Part shown: in pieces, positions 16,046 through 22,754 of the stretch
How positions within the stretch are numbered: the first letter of the stretch is position 1
How the letters are laid out: each line of letters starts with the position of its first letter
Source: Galbitalea sp036491035
Lineage (GTDB): Bacteria; Actinomycetota; Actinomycetes; Actinomycetales; Microbacteriaceae
Assembly: GCA_036491035.1 (NCBI GenBank)
Contig: DASXCU010000040.1
Location: 1-31,729, forward strand
DNA: 31,729 nt
Reading direction: 5' to 3'
The notes under the pieces: generated by a model
What the model was told of the DNA's origin: nothing
The model's database searches: none
The model's input: only the letters and a program-made list of their open reading frames with translations
Translations under genes and position numbers: made by a program

Positions 16046-16963
16046 TTACGGGATGACCGCGCTGGGCTCTGTCGTGCTGTGGGCGTGCAGTTTTCTTGCG
16101 AGGGCGACGGCACCGACGACGGGCGCGACGGTGAGGAGTTCCACCGCGAGTCCGAGACCGAGGGCGTCAATGTGTCGGGACAGGGCCCGATACAGGCGGG
16201 GCTGGTTGGTGACCACACCACCAGCGCAGATCACCGTTGTGCCGAGGGCACCGCGGGAGTGGACCCGCGCGACGTCGCGGGCGAGCAGAGCGGCCGAGTC
16301 GTCGATGACGGCGGCGGCGAGCGAGCTGCCGGCGTCGGCGGCGCTGAAGACGAGCGGAGCGAGGGGGCCCCAGGTGGCGAGGCGCGCGTCGCCGGTGAAG
16401 GCGTAGGAGAGCTTGGTGACGTCGGTGACTTCGAAGTGCGCCATAAACGACTGCGCGAGGGCGTCCGGCTCTTCGCCGAGGTCGTAGGCGTCGAGGATGA
16501 GCTTCATCGAGTCCCGAGCGAGGGATGCGGCGCTGCCGGGGTCGCTCAACAGGAAGCCGTGGCCGCCCGCATCCACCGTCCTGCCGTCGGCGTCGTGGCC
16601 GACGACCTTGGATCCGGTGCCGATGACGACGGCGATGGCCTCGTCGTAGCCCGCCGCCGGGGGAACGAGCTCGACGTCGTTGACGGCGAGGACCGGACCG
16701 GCATGGCCGGCGTTCATCCGCTCGGTGAACTCGTGCACCTGCCAGGCGCTGTCCAGTCCGTGCGCGCCGATCGCGATCGCGGCGTCTGCGGCGTCCGGTA
16801 CGGAGTGCACCAGGTCGAGGAGTCGGCCGACGTTCGCCGGGTCATCGAGGAGCTCGCCGTGCTGCCAGCTGCGGGTCTGCACGGCCGTGTCGAACACCAC
16901 GCGATCGTCCGACTCCGCGACGACGTGCGTCTTGGTGCCTCCGAGGTCGATACCGACGATCAC
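16046..16963 (-). CDS. BadF/BadG-type sugar kinase (N-acetylglucosamine kinase-like)
   Basis: 305 aa cytoplasmic ATP-dependent kinase of the actin-like/Hsp70 fold. The phosphate-1 loop is GIDLGGTKTHVV at residues 4-15. The phosphate-2 segment is VIGTGSKVVG, and the BadF-family GGHGFLLSDPGSAASLARDSM element is shown here only through its core, HGFLLSDPGSA. An adenosine-binding motif CAGGVVTNQP occurs near residue 255. Known family members phosphorylate GlcNAc or MurNAc, but others act on different substrates. The GTG start has GGAG 6 nt upstream. It is the first gene of the operon kinase, binding protein, permease, permease, SIS. It is preceded by a good promoter with an overlapping palindromic operator. 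Confidence 0.85.
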   Translation of the reverse strand: MIVGIDLGGTKTHVVAESDDRVVFDTAVQTRSWQHGELLDDPANVGRLLDLVHSVPDAADAAIAIGAHGLDSAWQVHEFTERMNAGHAGPVLAVNDVELVPPAAGYDEAIAVVIGTGSKVVGHDADGRTVDAGGHGFLLSDPGSAASLARDSMKLILDAYDLGEEPDALAQSFMAHFEVTDVTKLSYAFTGDARLATWGPLAPLVFSAADAGSSLAAAVIDDSAALLARDVARVHSRGALGTTVICAGGVVTNQPRLYRALSRHIDALGLGLAVELLTVAPVVGAVALARKLHAHSTTEPSAVIP

Positions 16964-17012
16964 GCGCGCTCCATGGGGGTGGCGGGAAGTCGACAGCGAC
17001 TTCCGAAGTTCT

Positions 17013-17033
17013 TTCTTATCTAAGTGATAAGAA
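17013..17033. promoter_or_regulatory. Palindromic operator, probable ROK regulator site
   Basis: TTCTTATC and GATAAGAA are perfect 8-nt arms around TAAGT. It begins about 3 nt downstream of the predicted transcription start of the kinase operon. A repressor bound here would block transcription. The ROK regulator gene ends 52 bp away, making it the natural candidate. Confidence 0.75.
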
Positions 17034-17042
17034 GTGAGGGCA

Positions 17043-17072
17043 ACACTAATCAGCGCGCGGGGGCGCTGTCAA
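17043..17072 (-). promoter_or_regulatory. Promoter of the sugar-utilisation operon
   Basis: On the minus strand, TTGACA (17067-17072) and TAGTGT (17043-17048) are separated by 18 nt. This is a perfect -35 and a good actinobacterial -10. The predicted start is near 17036, giving a ~70-nt leader that contains the operator and a GGAG before the kinase GTG. Confidence 0.75.
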
Positions 17073-17084
17073 CCGGAAACGCCC

Positions 17085-18302
17085 TCAGTAGGCGAGATAG
17101 GCGAAATCGTTAACTTCGGTGGTCGCCAGTTCCGCAACGCCGATGAGAACGGCGTCGTCGCGGAAGGTCGCCGCCTCGACGCGGGGGACCCGGATGATTC
17201 GACCGGACAGGCGCTGCTGGATCCCGGGGATCGCCATTTCCGCGTTGCCAAGGAAGCTCGATCCCACGACGACGAGTTCGGGGTCGAGCACGATCACGAG
17301 CGCCGCGATGGCGATCGACACCATGTCGAGGATCTCGTCCGCGATGTCTCGGGCGGCAGCGTTGCCACCGGATGCCAGCTCGAAGATGTCCTTTGCGGTC
17401 ATGACGCCGGCGTCGGGAAGGGGGATGCCGCGCTCGATCGCCTGGCGAGTCAGGGCGACGGAGCCGATGCGATCCTCGAGGTCACCGTATTCGTTGTACG
17501 AGCGGTTGAACGCCGAGCGGTCCATCAGGAGATAGCCGACCTCGCCGGCCTCCGCGCGTGCGCCGCGGTGGAGTTCACCGTTGGTGATGATTCCCGCACC
17601 GAAGCCCCGGTCGAGGAAGAGCGAAACGAGGCTGGACAATCCACGTCCTGCGCCACGCTGCAGCTCCCCGAATGCCAGCGCATTGGCGTCGTTCTCGACG
17701 ATGACGGGGATGTCGGTGCGCTCGCGGAACAGGCGACCGAGCGGGACGTCGTTCCACCCGAATTCGGGCATCCGTCCGACGGAGCCCTCCGGAAACTGCA
17801 CGACGCCGGGCACGGCGACGCCGACGGCGAGGCACGGGGCATTCATCCCGATCGCCGTCGCGAGGAGTACGTCGAAGAGGTCCAGGATGAGCGCCAGCTG
17901 GGACTCCTGCTCGGTCAGTGCGATCGTGTCTTTGACCGGCGCCGGAGCGGCGACGAAGACCGCGTCGCGGCGGAACACGATCTGGCCGTCGAAGTTGACG
18001 AGCACACCGGATGCCCGGTCGGCGTGAAGCTGCATGGCCGCCACGAGCCGGGAACCGCCGGAGTAGCGGAGCAGGATGGAGGGCCGTCCGCCGGTGGACG
18101 GCTCCTGGCCGGCGGCCTCGACGACCCCCTCCCCGATCAGGGTCGCGGTGAGCCGGTTGACGGTCGCCGGGCTGAGCCCGGTCCTGGCGCCGATCTGCTG
18201 CCGGGAGAGCGTTCCGGCGCTGCGCAGTACTTCGAGGATCGCGGTCTGGTTGACCCGCGCGAGCGTGCTGGTGGTCGCGGTACTCTGGCGGCGCTTCGAC
18301 AT
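17085..18302 (-). CDS. ROK-family transcriptional regulator
   Basis: 405 aa, the standard length for a ROK repressor. A winged-helix N-terminus (about residues 15-75) carries LSRQQIGARTGLSPATVNR as the recognition region. It is followed by a ROK sugar-kinase-like domain with GVAVPGVV, the NDANALAFGE element and RGFGAGII. The usual zinc motif (GHxxxxxxxxxCxCGxxGCxE) is replaced by a cysteine-free stretch after AGEVGYL, so it is probably a zinc-free, sensor-only version. The ATG at 18302 has GGGAAGG upstream and a plausible GATAAT -10 at 18349-18354 on the minus strand. It most likely represses the sugar operon directly downstream through the palindrome at 17013-17033. Confidence 0.92.
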   Translation of the reverse strand: MSKRRQSTATTSTLARVNQTAILEVLRSAGTLSRQQIGARTGLSPATVNRLTATLIGEGVVEAAGQEPSTGGRPSILLRYSGGSRLVAAMQLHADRASGVLVNFDGQIVFRRDAVFVAAPAPVKDTIALTEQESQLALILDLFDVLLATAIGMNAPCLAVGVAVPGVVQFPEGSVGRMPEFGWNDVPLGRLFRERTDIPVIVENDANALAFGELQRGAGRGLSSLVSLFLDRGFGAGIITNGELHRGARAEAGEVGYLLMDRSAFNRSYNEYGDLEDRIGSVALTRQAIERGIPLPDAGVMTAKDIFELASGGNAAARDIADEILDMVSIAIAALVIVLDPELVVVGSSFLGNAEMAIPGIQQRLSGRIIRVPRVEAATFRDDAVLIGVAELATTEVNDFAYLAY

Positions 18303-18342
18303 CGCCCACCGCCTTCCCTGCCGTCAGGACGCGAGCGCGTCG

Positions 18343-18371
18343 GACTTTATTATCACACTGCCGACTTATTA
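18343..18371. promoter_or_regulatory. Direct repeat in the ROK/HAD divergent promoter region
   Basis: GACTTTATTA at 18343-18352 and GACTTATTA at 18363-18371 are near-identical, 20 bp apart, i.e. on about the same helix face. They overlap the predicted -10 region of the ROK gene. The segment TTATTATC matches 7 of 8 positions of one arm of the operator near 17013. Autoregulation is possible but speculative. Confidence 0.35.
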
Positions 18372-18419
18372 ACGTATGTCGCCCCGCCAGCCGGCGGACC
18401 CAACCGGACCGATTCTCAG

Positions 18420-18425
18420 TACGGT
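18420..18425 (+). promoter_or_regulatory. -10 hexamer of leaderless HAD gene
   Basis: TACGGT followed by exactly 6 nt and the ATG at 18432. No Shine-Dalgarno sequence is present and no strong -35 is seen. Confidence 0.5.
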
Positions 18426-18431
18426 GGCTGG

Positions 18432-19094
18432 ATGGACTTGCCACTGCGCGTCAGCGCGATCGTATTCGATTGCGACGGTCTGCTGGTCGATACCGAACCG
18501 GCGTGGACGGTCGGCGAGACCGCCGTCTTTCGAGAAAACGGATTCGACTTCGGTCCGGCGGAGAAGGAATTGGTGATCGGCAAGTCGATCACCGCGGCGA
18601 CGGACACGATGGCCGAGTATTTCGGCCGTCCGGACGACGGCCCGAAGCTCATTTCCCGGCTGCTCTCCATTGTCGAGGAGCAGCTCCTCCGAGGCGTACC
18701 ACCCATGCCCGGGGCGGTGGAACTGCTCGACGCCATCGGCGACAGGGTGCCGATCGCCGTAGCGAGTAACAGCAGTCGTCGGTTCCTGGATGTCTCGCTC
18801 GCCGAGTCGGGACTGGCCGACCGATTCGCGGTGACAGTGAGCGCCGACGACGTGACGCACCACAAACCGCATCCCGAGTTGTACCTGTCGGCTTTTGAGC
18901 GCCTGGGCGCGGATCCGACCGAGGGTGTCGCGCTCGAGGATTCGGCGACGGGCATCGCATCCGCGCGTGCCAGCGGTGCCTTCGTGCTCGTCGTCCCGTC
19001 GTTTCCCGCCAGCGACCACGACGGCGACTTTCTCGCGGGCACGCTCGCCGATCCCGCCGTGCTCGAGTGGGGACGCGCAGTCCGACCGACGTGA
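18432..19094 (+). CDS. HAD-superfamily hydrolase, beta-phosphoglucomutase/phosphatase-like
   Basis: 220 aa cytoplasmic enzyme, subfamily IA. Motif I is FDCDGLLVDTEP near residues 12-23. A four-helix cap follows, at about residues 25-90. Motif II is VASNSSRRF, motif III is the lysine in HHKPHPELYL, and motif IV is ALEDSATGIASARASG. Family members are sugar phosphatases, phosphoglucomutases or general phosphoester hydrolases; the substrate cannot be read from the sequence. The long open frame upstream of 18432 is antisense to the ROK gene and is not coding. The start is set by the family N-terminus and the -10 hexamer 6 nt upstream. It is divergent from the ROK regulator and precedes mnmA by 22 bp. 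Confidence 0.88.
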   Translation: MDLPLRVSAIVFDCDGLLVDTEPAWTVGETAVFRENGFDFGPAEKELVIGKSITAATDTMAEYFGRPDDGPKLISRLLSIVEEQLLRGVPPMPGAVELLDAIGDRVPIAVASNSSRRFLDVSLAESGLADRFAVTVSADDVTHHKPHPELYLSAFERLGADPTEGVALEDSATGIASARASGAFVLVVPSFPASDHDGDFLAGTLADPAVLEWGRAVRPT

Positions 19095-19103
19095 GTGCCG
19101 ATC

Positions 19104-19109
19104 TAAGCT
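19104..19109 (+). promoter_or_regulatory. -10 hexamer of leaderless mnmA
   Basis: TAAGCT followed by 7 nt and the GTG at 19117. It lies in the 22-bp gap after the HAD gene, so mnmA probably has its own start point even if read-through also occurs. Confidence 0.5.
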
Positions 19110-19116
19110 TGACTCC

Positions 19117-20310
19117 GTGAAGGTCCTGGCAGCGATGAGCGGTGGAGTCGACTCCGCCGTTGCCGCCGCGCGCGCCGTCGACGCCGGTCACGACGTGGTG
19201 GGCGTCCATCTCGCGCTCAGCCGGATGCCCGGCACGCTCCGCACCGGATCGCGCGGCTGCTGCACAATCGAGGACTCGATGGATGCGCAGCGAGCGGCGA
19301 ACATCATCGGCATCCCGTATTACGTGTGGGACTTCTCGGAGCGCTTCAAGCTCGATGTCGTCGACGACTTCATCGCCGAGTACTCGGCGGGCCGCACCCC
19401 GAACCCCTGCATGCGCTGCAATGAGCGCATCAAGTTCGCCGCCCTGCTCGAGAAGGCGCTCGCCCTCGGGTTCGACGCCGTCGCCACCGGGCACTACGCC
19501 ACCATCCTCACGGACGAGAACGGCAACCGGGAGCTGCACCGCGCATCCGCCTGGGCGAAGGACCAAAGCTATGTGCTCGGGGTTCTCACCGCAGAGCAAC
19601 TCGCCCACAGCATGTTCCCGCTCGGGGCGACGCCGTCCAAGGCCGAGGTTCGGGCCGAGGCGGCGGCGCGCGGATTCAGCGTTGCGTCGAAGCCGGACAG
19701 CCACGACATCTGCTTCATCCCCGATGGGGACACCCGCGGCTGGCTGGCAGATCGTGTCGGTGCGGAACCCGGAGACATCCTCGACCAGTCGGGTGCGGTG
19801 CTGGGAAAGCACGAGGGCGCCCTCGCGTTCACGATCGGGCAGCGCAAGGGACTCAACGTCGGTTTTCCCACGGATGACGGCAAGCCGCGGTTCGTGCTGG
19901 AGATTCGCCCAAAGGACAACACGGTCGTCGTCGGCCCGCGCGAGGCACTCGATCTCGCTGAGCTCGCGGGATCGAAGATCAGCTGGGCGGGCCTGGCTCC
20001 AACCGACCCGGAGACCCCGTTCGACTGCGATGTGCAGATCCGCGCGCACGCCGATCCGGTGCCCGCCGTGGCGTTCGTTCGAGACGGCGAGTTGGTCATC
20101 CGTCCGAACGATCCGCTGGGCGGTGTCTCTCCGGGCCAGTCGGCGGTGTTGTACGTCGGCACTCGCGTGCTGGGGCAGTGCACCATCGACCGCACGGTGT
20201 CAGCTGTTCCTCCATTACCCTTTTCGGGAACCGTTGTGACGGATGATGCTGAAGTCACTCCGATCGCTCACATCAGCCACCGCAGCCACTTCAGCCACAC
20301 CGGTTCCTGA
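19117..20310 (+). CDS. mnmA: tRNA-specific 2-thiouridylase MnmA
   Basis: 397 aa cytoplasmic enzyme that makes 2-thiouridine at wobble U34 of Lys, Glu and Gln tRNAs using ATP and sulfur from a cysteine desulfurase. The ATP-binding PP-loop is MSGGVDSAVAAA. The catalytic cysteines are C101 in NPCMRCNERIKF and C199 in DSHDICFIPDGD; E. coli MnmA uses C102 and C199. The GTG at 19117 matches the conserved N-terminus (VKVLAAMSGG) and has a -10 hexamer 7 nt upstream. The last ~30 residues, after CTIDRTVSA, extend beyond the usual end. They finish with a His-rich HISHRSHFSHTGS encoded by a 9-bp-period DNA repeat, which looks acquired. Confidence 0.95.
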   Translation: MKVLAAMSGGVDSAVAAARAVDAGHDVVGVHLALSRMPGTLRTGSRGCCTIEDSMDAQRAANIIGIPYYVWDFSERFKLDVVDDFIAEYSAGRTPNPCMRCNERIKFAALLEKALALGFDAVATGHYATILTDENGNRELHRASAWAKDQSYVLGVLTAEQLAHSMFPLGATPSKAEVRAEAAARGFSVASKPDSHDICFIPDGDTRGWLADRVGAEPGDILDQSGAVLGKHEGALAFTIGQRKGLNVGFPTDDGKPRFVLEIRPKDNTVVVGPREALDLAELAGSKISWAGLAPTDPETPFDCDVQIRAHADPVPAVAFVRDGELVIRPNDPLGGVSPGQSAVLYVGTRVLGQCTIDRTVSAVPPLPFSGTVVTDDAEVTPIAHISHRSHFSHTGS

Positions 20311-20316
20311 AAAAGG
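20274..20316 (+). repeat. Three CAGCCAC repeats plus TTCCTGAAAAAGG at the mnmA 3' end
   Basis: CAGCCAC occurs at 20274, 20283 and 20292 (period 9 bp). It is followed by TTCCTGAAAAAGG (20304-20316), which contains the mnmA stop codon. The same 13-mer recurs at 7474-7486 next to the end of ybaK. Confidence 0.5.
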
Positions 20317-20344
20317 CATCTCGGGGTAGGTCGGCGGTCGCCCG

Positions 20345-20350
20345 TAAAGT
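20345..20350 (+). promoter_or_regulatory. -10 hexamer of leaderless ligA
   Basis: TAAAGT followed by exactly 6 nt and the GTG at 20357. A GAGG-like sequence overlaps the gap but is too close to the start to act as a normal ribosome-binding site. Confidence 0.5.
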
Positions 20351-20356
20351 GAGGAT

Positions 20357-22618
20357 GTGGCGGACAACTACTCGATCGGCGAACTTGACGCCGCGAAGAC
20401 CGAATCCGTGCAGCTGACCGAGCGGATTCTCGGGCTGCGCGAGGCGTACTACGACAAGGATGCGGCGATCGCGTCCGATGCCGAATACGACGGATTGATG
20501 CACCGGCTCGAGGAGCTCGAGCGGCTCTTCCCCGAGCTGCAGAGCCAGGACAGCCCGACCCAGACCGTCGGTGGGCCAACCTCCGAAAACACGCTGTTCA
20601 ACCCGATCACCCACGCAGAACGCATGCTCAGCCTCGACAACGTGTTCTCGATCGACGAGTTCCTCGCCTGGGCCACGAAGGTCGAGCGCGATTCCGCCCG
20701 CCACGTCGATTACCTGTGCGAGCTGAAGATCGACGGTCTCGCCATCAATCTTCGCTACGTCAACGGCGTGCTGCAGAGCGCGGCGACCCGCGGCGACGGT
20801 GTCGTCGGCGAGGACGTCACCGAGAACATCGCGTACGTGAAGTCGATCCCGTCCCGGCTGGCCGGCACCGATCATCCGCCGCTCGTCGAGGTCCGCGGCG
20901 AGGTGTACTTCGAGGTCAAGACCTTCGAGAAGCTCAATGCCCAGCAGGTCGAGGAGGGCGAGCGCATCTTCGCCAATCCGCGCAACGCCGCATCCGGAAG
21001 CCTGCGCCAGGTGCGCGAGGGCAAGAGCGCGGCCGGTCTCATCCGTATGGACAGACGTCTCGCCGGGCTGAGCATGCTCGTGCACGGCATCGGCGCCTGG
21101 GCGAATCCGCCGGTGGCCAGTCAGTCCGAGACGTACGGGCTGCTGAAGGCGTGGGGGCTGCCGACCAGTCCGTATTACAAGGTCGTCAAAACCAAAGAAG
21201 AGGCCGCCGAGTTCATCGAGTACTACGGCGAGCACCGCGACAGCGTCGCTCACGAGATCGACGGAATCGTGATCAAGGTCGACGAGCTTGCACTGCACGA
21301 GGAGCTCGGCGCGACCAGCCGTGCCCCGCGCTGGGCGATCGCCTACAAGTACCCGCCCGAGCAGGTCAACACGAAACTGCTCGACATCGTCGTGAGCGTC
21401 GGTCGCACCGGGCGCGCGACCCCGTTCGCCGTCATGGAGCCGGTGCGGGTCGACGGCAGCACGGTGCGCCAGGCGACCCTCCACAATCAGGATGTCGTGA
21501 AGGCCAAGGGCGTGCTCATCGGGGACACGGTCGTGCTGCGCAAGGCCGGCGACGTCATCCCCGAGGTCCTCGGGCCGGTCGTCGAACTGCGCGACGGAAC
21601 CGAGCGCGAATTCGTCATGCCAACCCACTGCCCGGAGTGCGGAACACCGCTCGCGCCGGCTCGCGAGGGCGACATCGATCTGCGTTGCCCGAACGCGTTC
21701 AGCTGTCCAGCACAGGTACGCGGACGCGTCGAGCACGTGGGGAGCAGGGGCGCGCTCGATATCGAGGTACTCGGCGAGGTCACCGCCGCGGCGCTCACAC
21801 ACCCCAACGCACCGACCGAGCCGCCGCTTCGCAACGAGGCGGGCCTCTTCGACCTGACGATCGAGAAGATCTTCCCGGTCTCGGTCGGCGTCTGGGATTT
21901 CGAGACCGGTGAGCGCAAGCTCGACGAGAAGACGGGCGAGCCGAAGGTGGAGACACCGTTCCGGCGGCGTCGCCAGAAGAAGGATGGCCCGTTCGATCCG
22001 AACTCGCCCGTGTTCGCGGGCGATGCCGCCTACGTGCCGTCCAGCAACGCGACCAGTCTCATCGCGAATCTGGAGAAAGCGAAGACGTCACTGCTGTGGC
22101 GCATCCTGGTCGCCCTCAGCATCCGCAATGTCGGGCCCGTGGCGGCGCGTGCGCTCGCCAACTATTTCGGCTCGCTCGACGCCATCCGCGCTGCGACGCG
22201 CGACGAGCTCGCGGCCGTCGAGGGCGTTGGCCCGATTATTGCCGACTCGCTGCTCGACTGGTTCGCCGTCGACTGGCACGAGGACATCCTGGAGCGCTGG
22301 GCCGCGGCCGGTGTGCAGTTCACGACACCCGGGCACCCGGGGCCCGGCGCTGCAGGGGGAGCGGATGGACCGCTCGCCGGACTCACCGTCGTTGCGACGG
22401 GCAGTCTCGACGGCTTCTCCCGCGAGGGCGCCATCGAGGCGATCATCGCCGCAGGCGGCAAGGCGGCGTCCAGCGTGAGCAAGAAAACCGACTTCGTTGC
22501 CGCGGGGCCCGGGGCCGGGTCAAAGCTCACGAAAGCGGAGGAGCTGGGGCTGCGGATTATTGACGCGGAGCAGTTCGCGAGACTGCTGGAGGGCGGCCCC
22601 TCGGCCCTCGATGCATAA
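20357..22618 (+). CDS. ligA: NAD-dependent DNA ligase LigA
   Basis: 753 aa essential replication and repair ligase. In order: the Ia domain with YDGLMHRLEELE, the adenylation domain with the AMP lysine K124 in ELKIDGLAINLR, and the OB fold. These are followed by a four-cysteine zinc finger (HCPECGTPL...LRCPNAFSCPAQ), helix-hairpin-helix repeats and a C-terminal BRCT domain (about residues 675-753). It is some 60-80 residues longer than typical bacterial LigA. The extra length lies at about residues 510-565, a charged, Lys/Arg-rich segment (TGERKLDEKTGEPK, then FRRRRQKKDGP) between the zinc finger and the HhH repeats. Related actinobacteria may share this insert. The GTG start follows a leaderless -10 hexamer. 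Confidence 0.96.
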   Translation: MADNYSIGELDAAKTESVQLTERILGLREAYYDKDAAIASDAEYDGLMHRLEELERLFPELQSQDSPTQTVGGPTSENTLFNPITHAERMLSLDNVFSIDEFLAWATKVERDSARHVDYLCELKIDGLAINLRYVNGVLQSAATRGDGVVGEDVTENIAYVKSIPSRLAGTDHPPLVEVRGEVYFEVKTFEKLNAQQVEEGERIFANPRNAASGSLRQVREGKSAAGLIRMDRRLAGLSMLVHGIGAWANPPVASQSETYGLLKAWGLPTSPYYKVVKTKEEAAEFIEYYGEHRDSVAHEIDGIVIKVDELALHEELGATSRAPRWAIAYKYPPEQVNTKLLDIVVSVGRTGRATPFAVMEPVRVDGSTVRQATLHNQDVVKAKGVLIGDTVVLRKAGDVIPEVLGPVVELRDGTEREFVMPTHCPECGTPLAPAREGDIDLRCPNAFSCPAQVRGRVEHVGSRGALDIEVLGEVTAAALTHPNAPTEPPLRNEAGLFDLTIEKIFPVSVGVWDFETGERKLDEKTGEPKVETPFRRRRQKKDGPFDPNSPVFAGDAAYVPSSNATSLIANLEKAKTSLLWRILVALSIRNVGPVAARALANYFGSLDAIRAATRDELAAVEGVGPIIADSLLDWFAVDWHEDILERWAAAGVQFTTPGHPGPGAAGGADGPLAGLTVVATGSLDGFSREGAIEAIIAAGGKAASSVSKKTDFVAAGPGAGSKLTKAEELGLRIIDAEQFARLLEGGPSALDA

Positions 22619-22647
22619 CCTCAAAACGCTACTCGCGCAAGTTCTTT

Positions 22648-22665
22648 AGCACAACGTTATGTGCT
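22648..22665. repeat. Small palindrome downstream of ligA
   Basis: AGCACA and TGTGCT arms around ACGTTA, 30 bp after the ligA stop. It could be an operator for the downstream hydrolase gene or part of a terminator; no T-tract follows. Confidence 0.4.
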
Positions 22666-22670
22666 CGAGA

Positions 22671-22690
22671 CCCGTTGTCCCCCAAACGGG
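22671..22690 (+). terminator. Hairpin after ligA, possible terminator
   Basis: CCCGTT (22671-22676) and AACGGG (22685-22690) with an 8-nt loop. It lies about 50 bp past the ligA stop and before the hydrolase gene. The stem is only 6 bp and lacks a T-run. Confidence 0.35.
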
Positions 22691-22754
22691 CGGTTCTACC
22701 CCCTAACATGGGAGGGCACACCTGTACGCACTCTGGGAAAAGAGCCGACGGTGT

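Noticed and set aside
14547..16406. 619-codon open frame opposite the binding-protein and kinase genes
   Set aside because: Antisense shadow of two well-supported genes; no motifs, typical GC-skewed composition.
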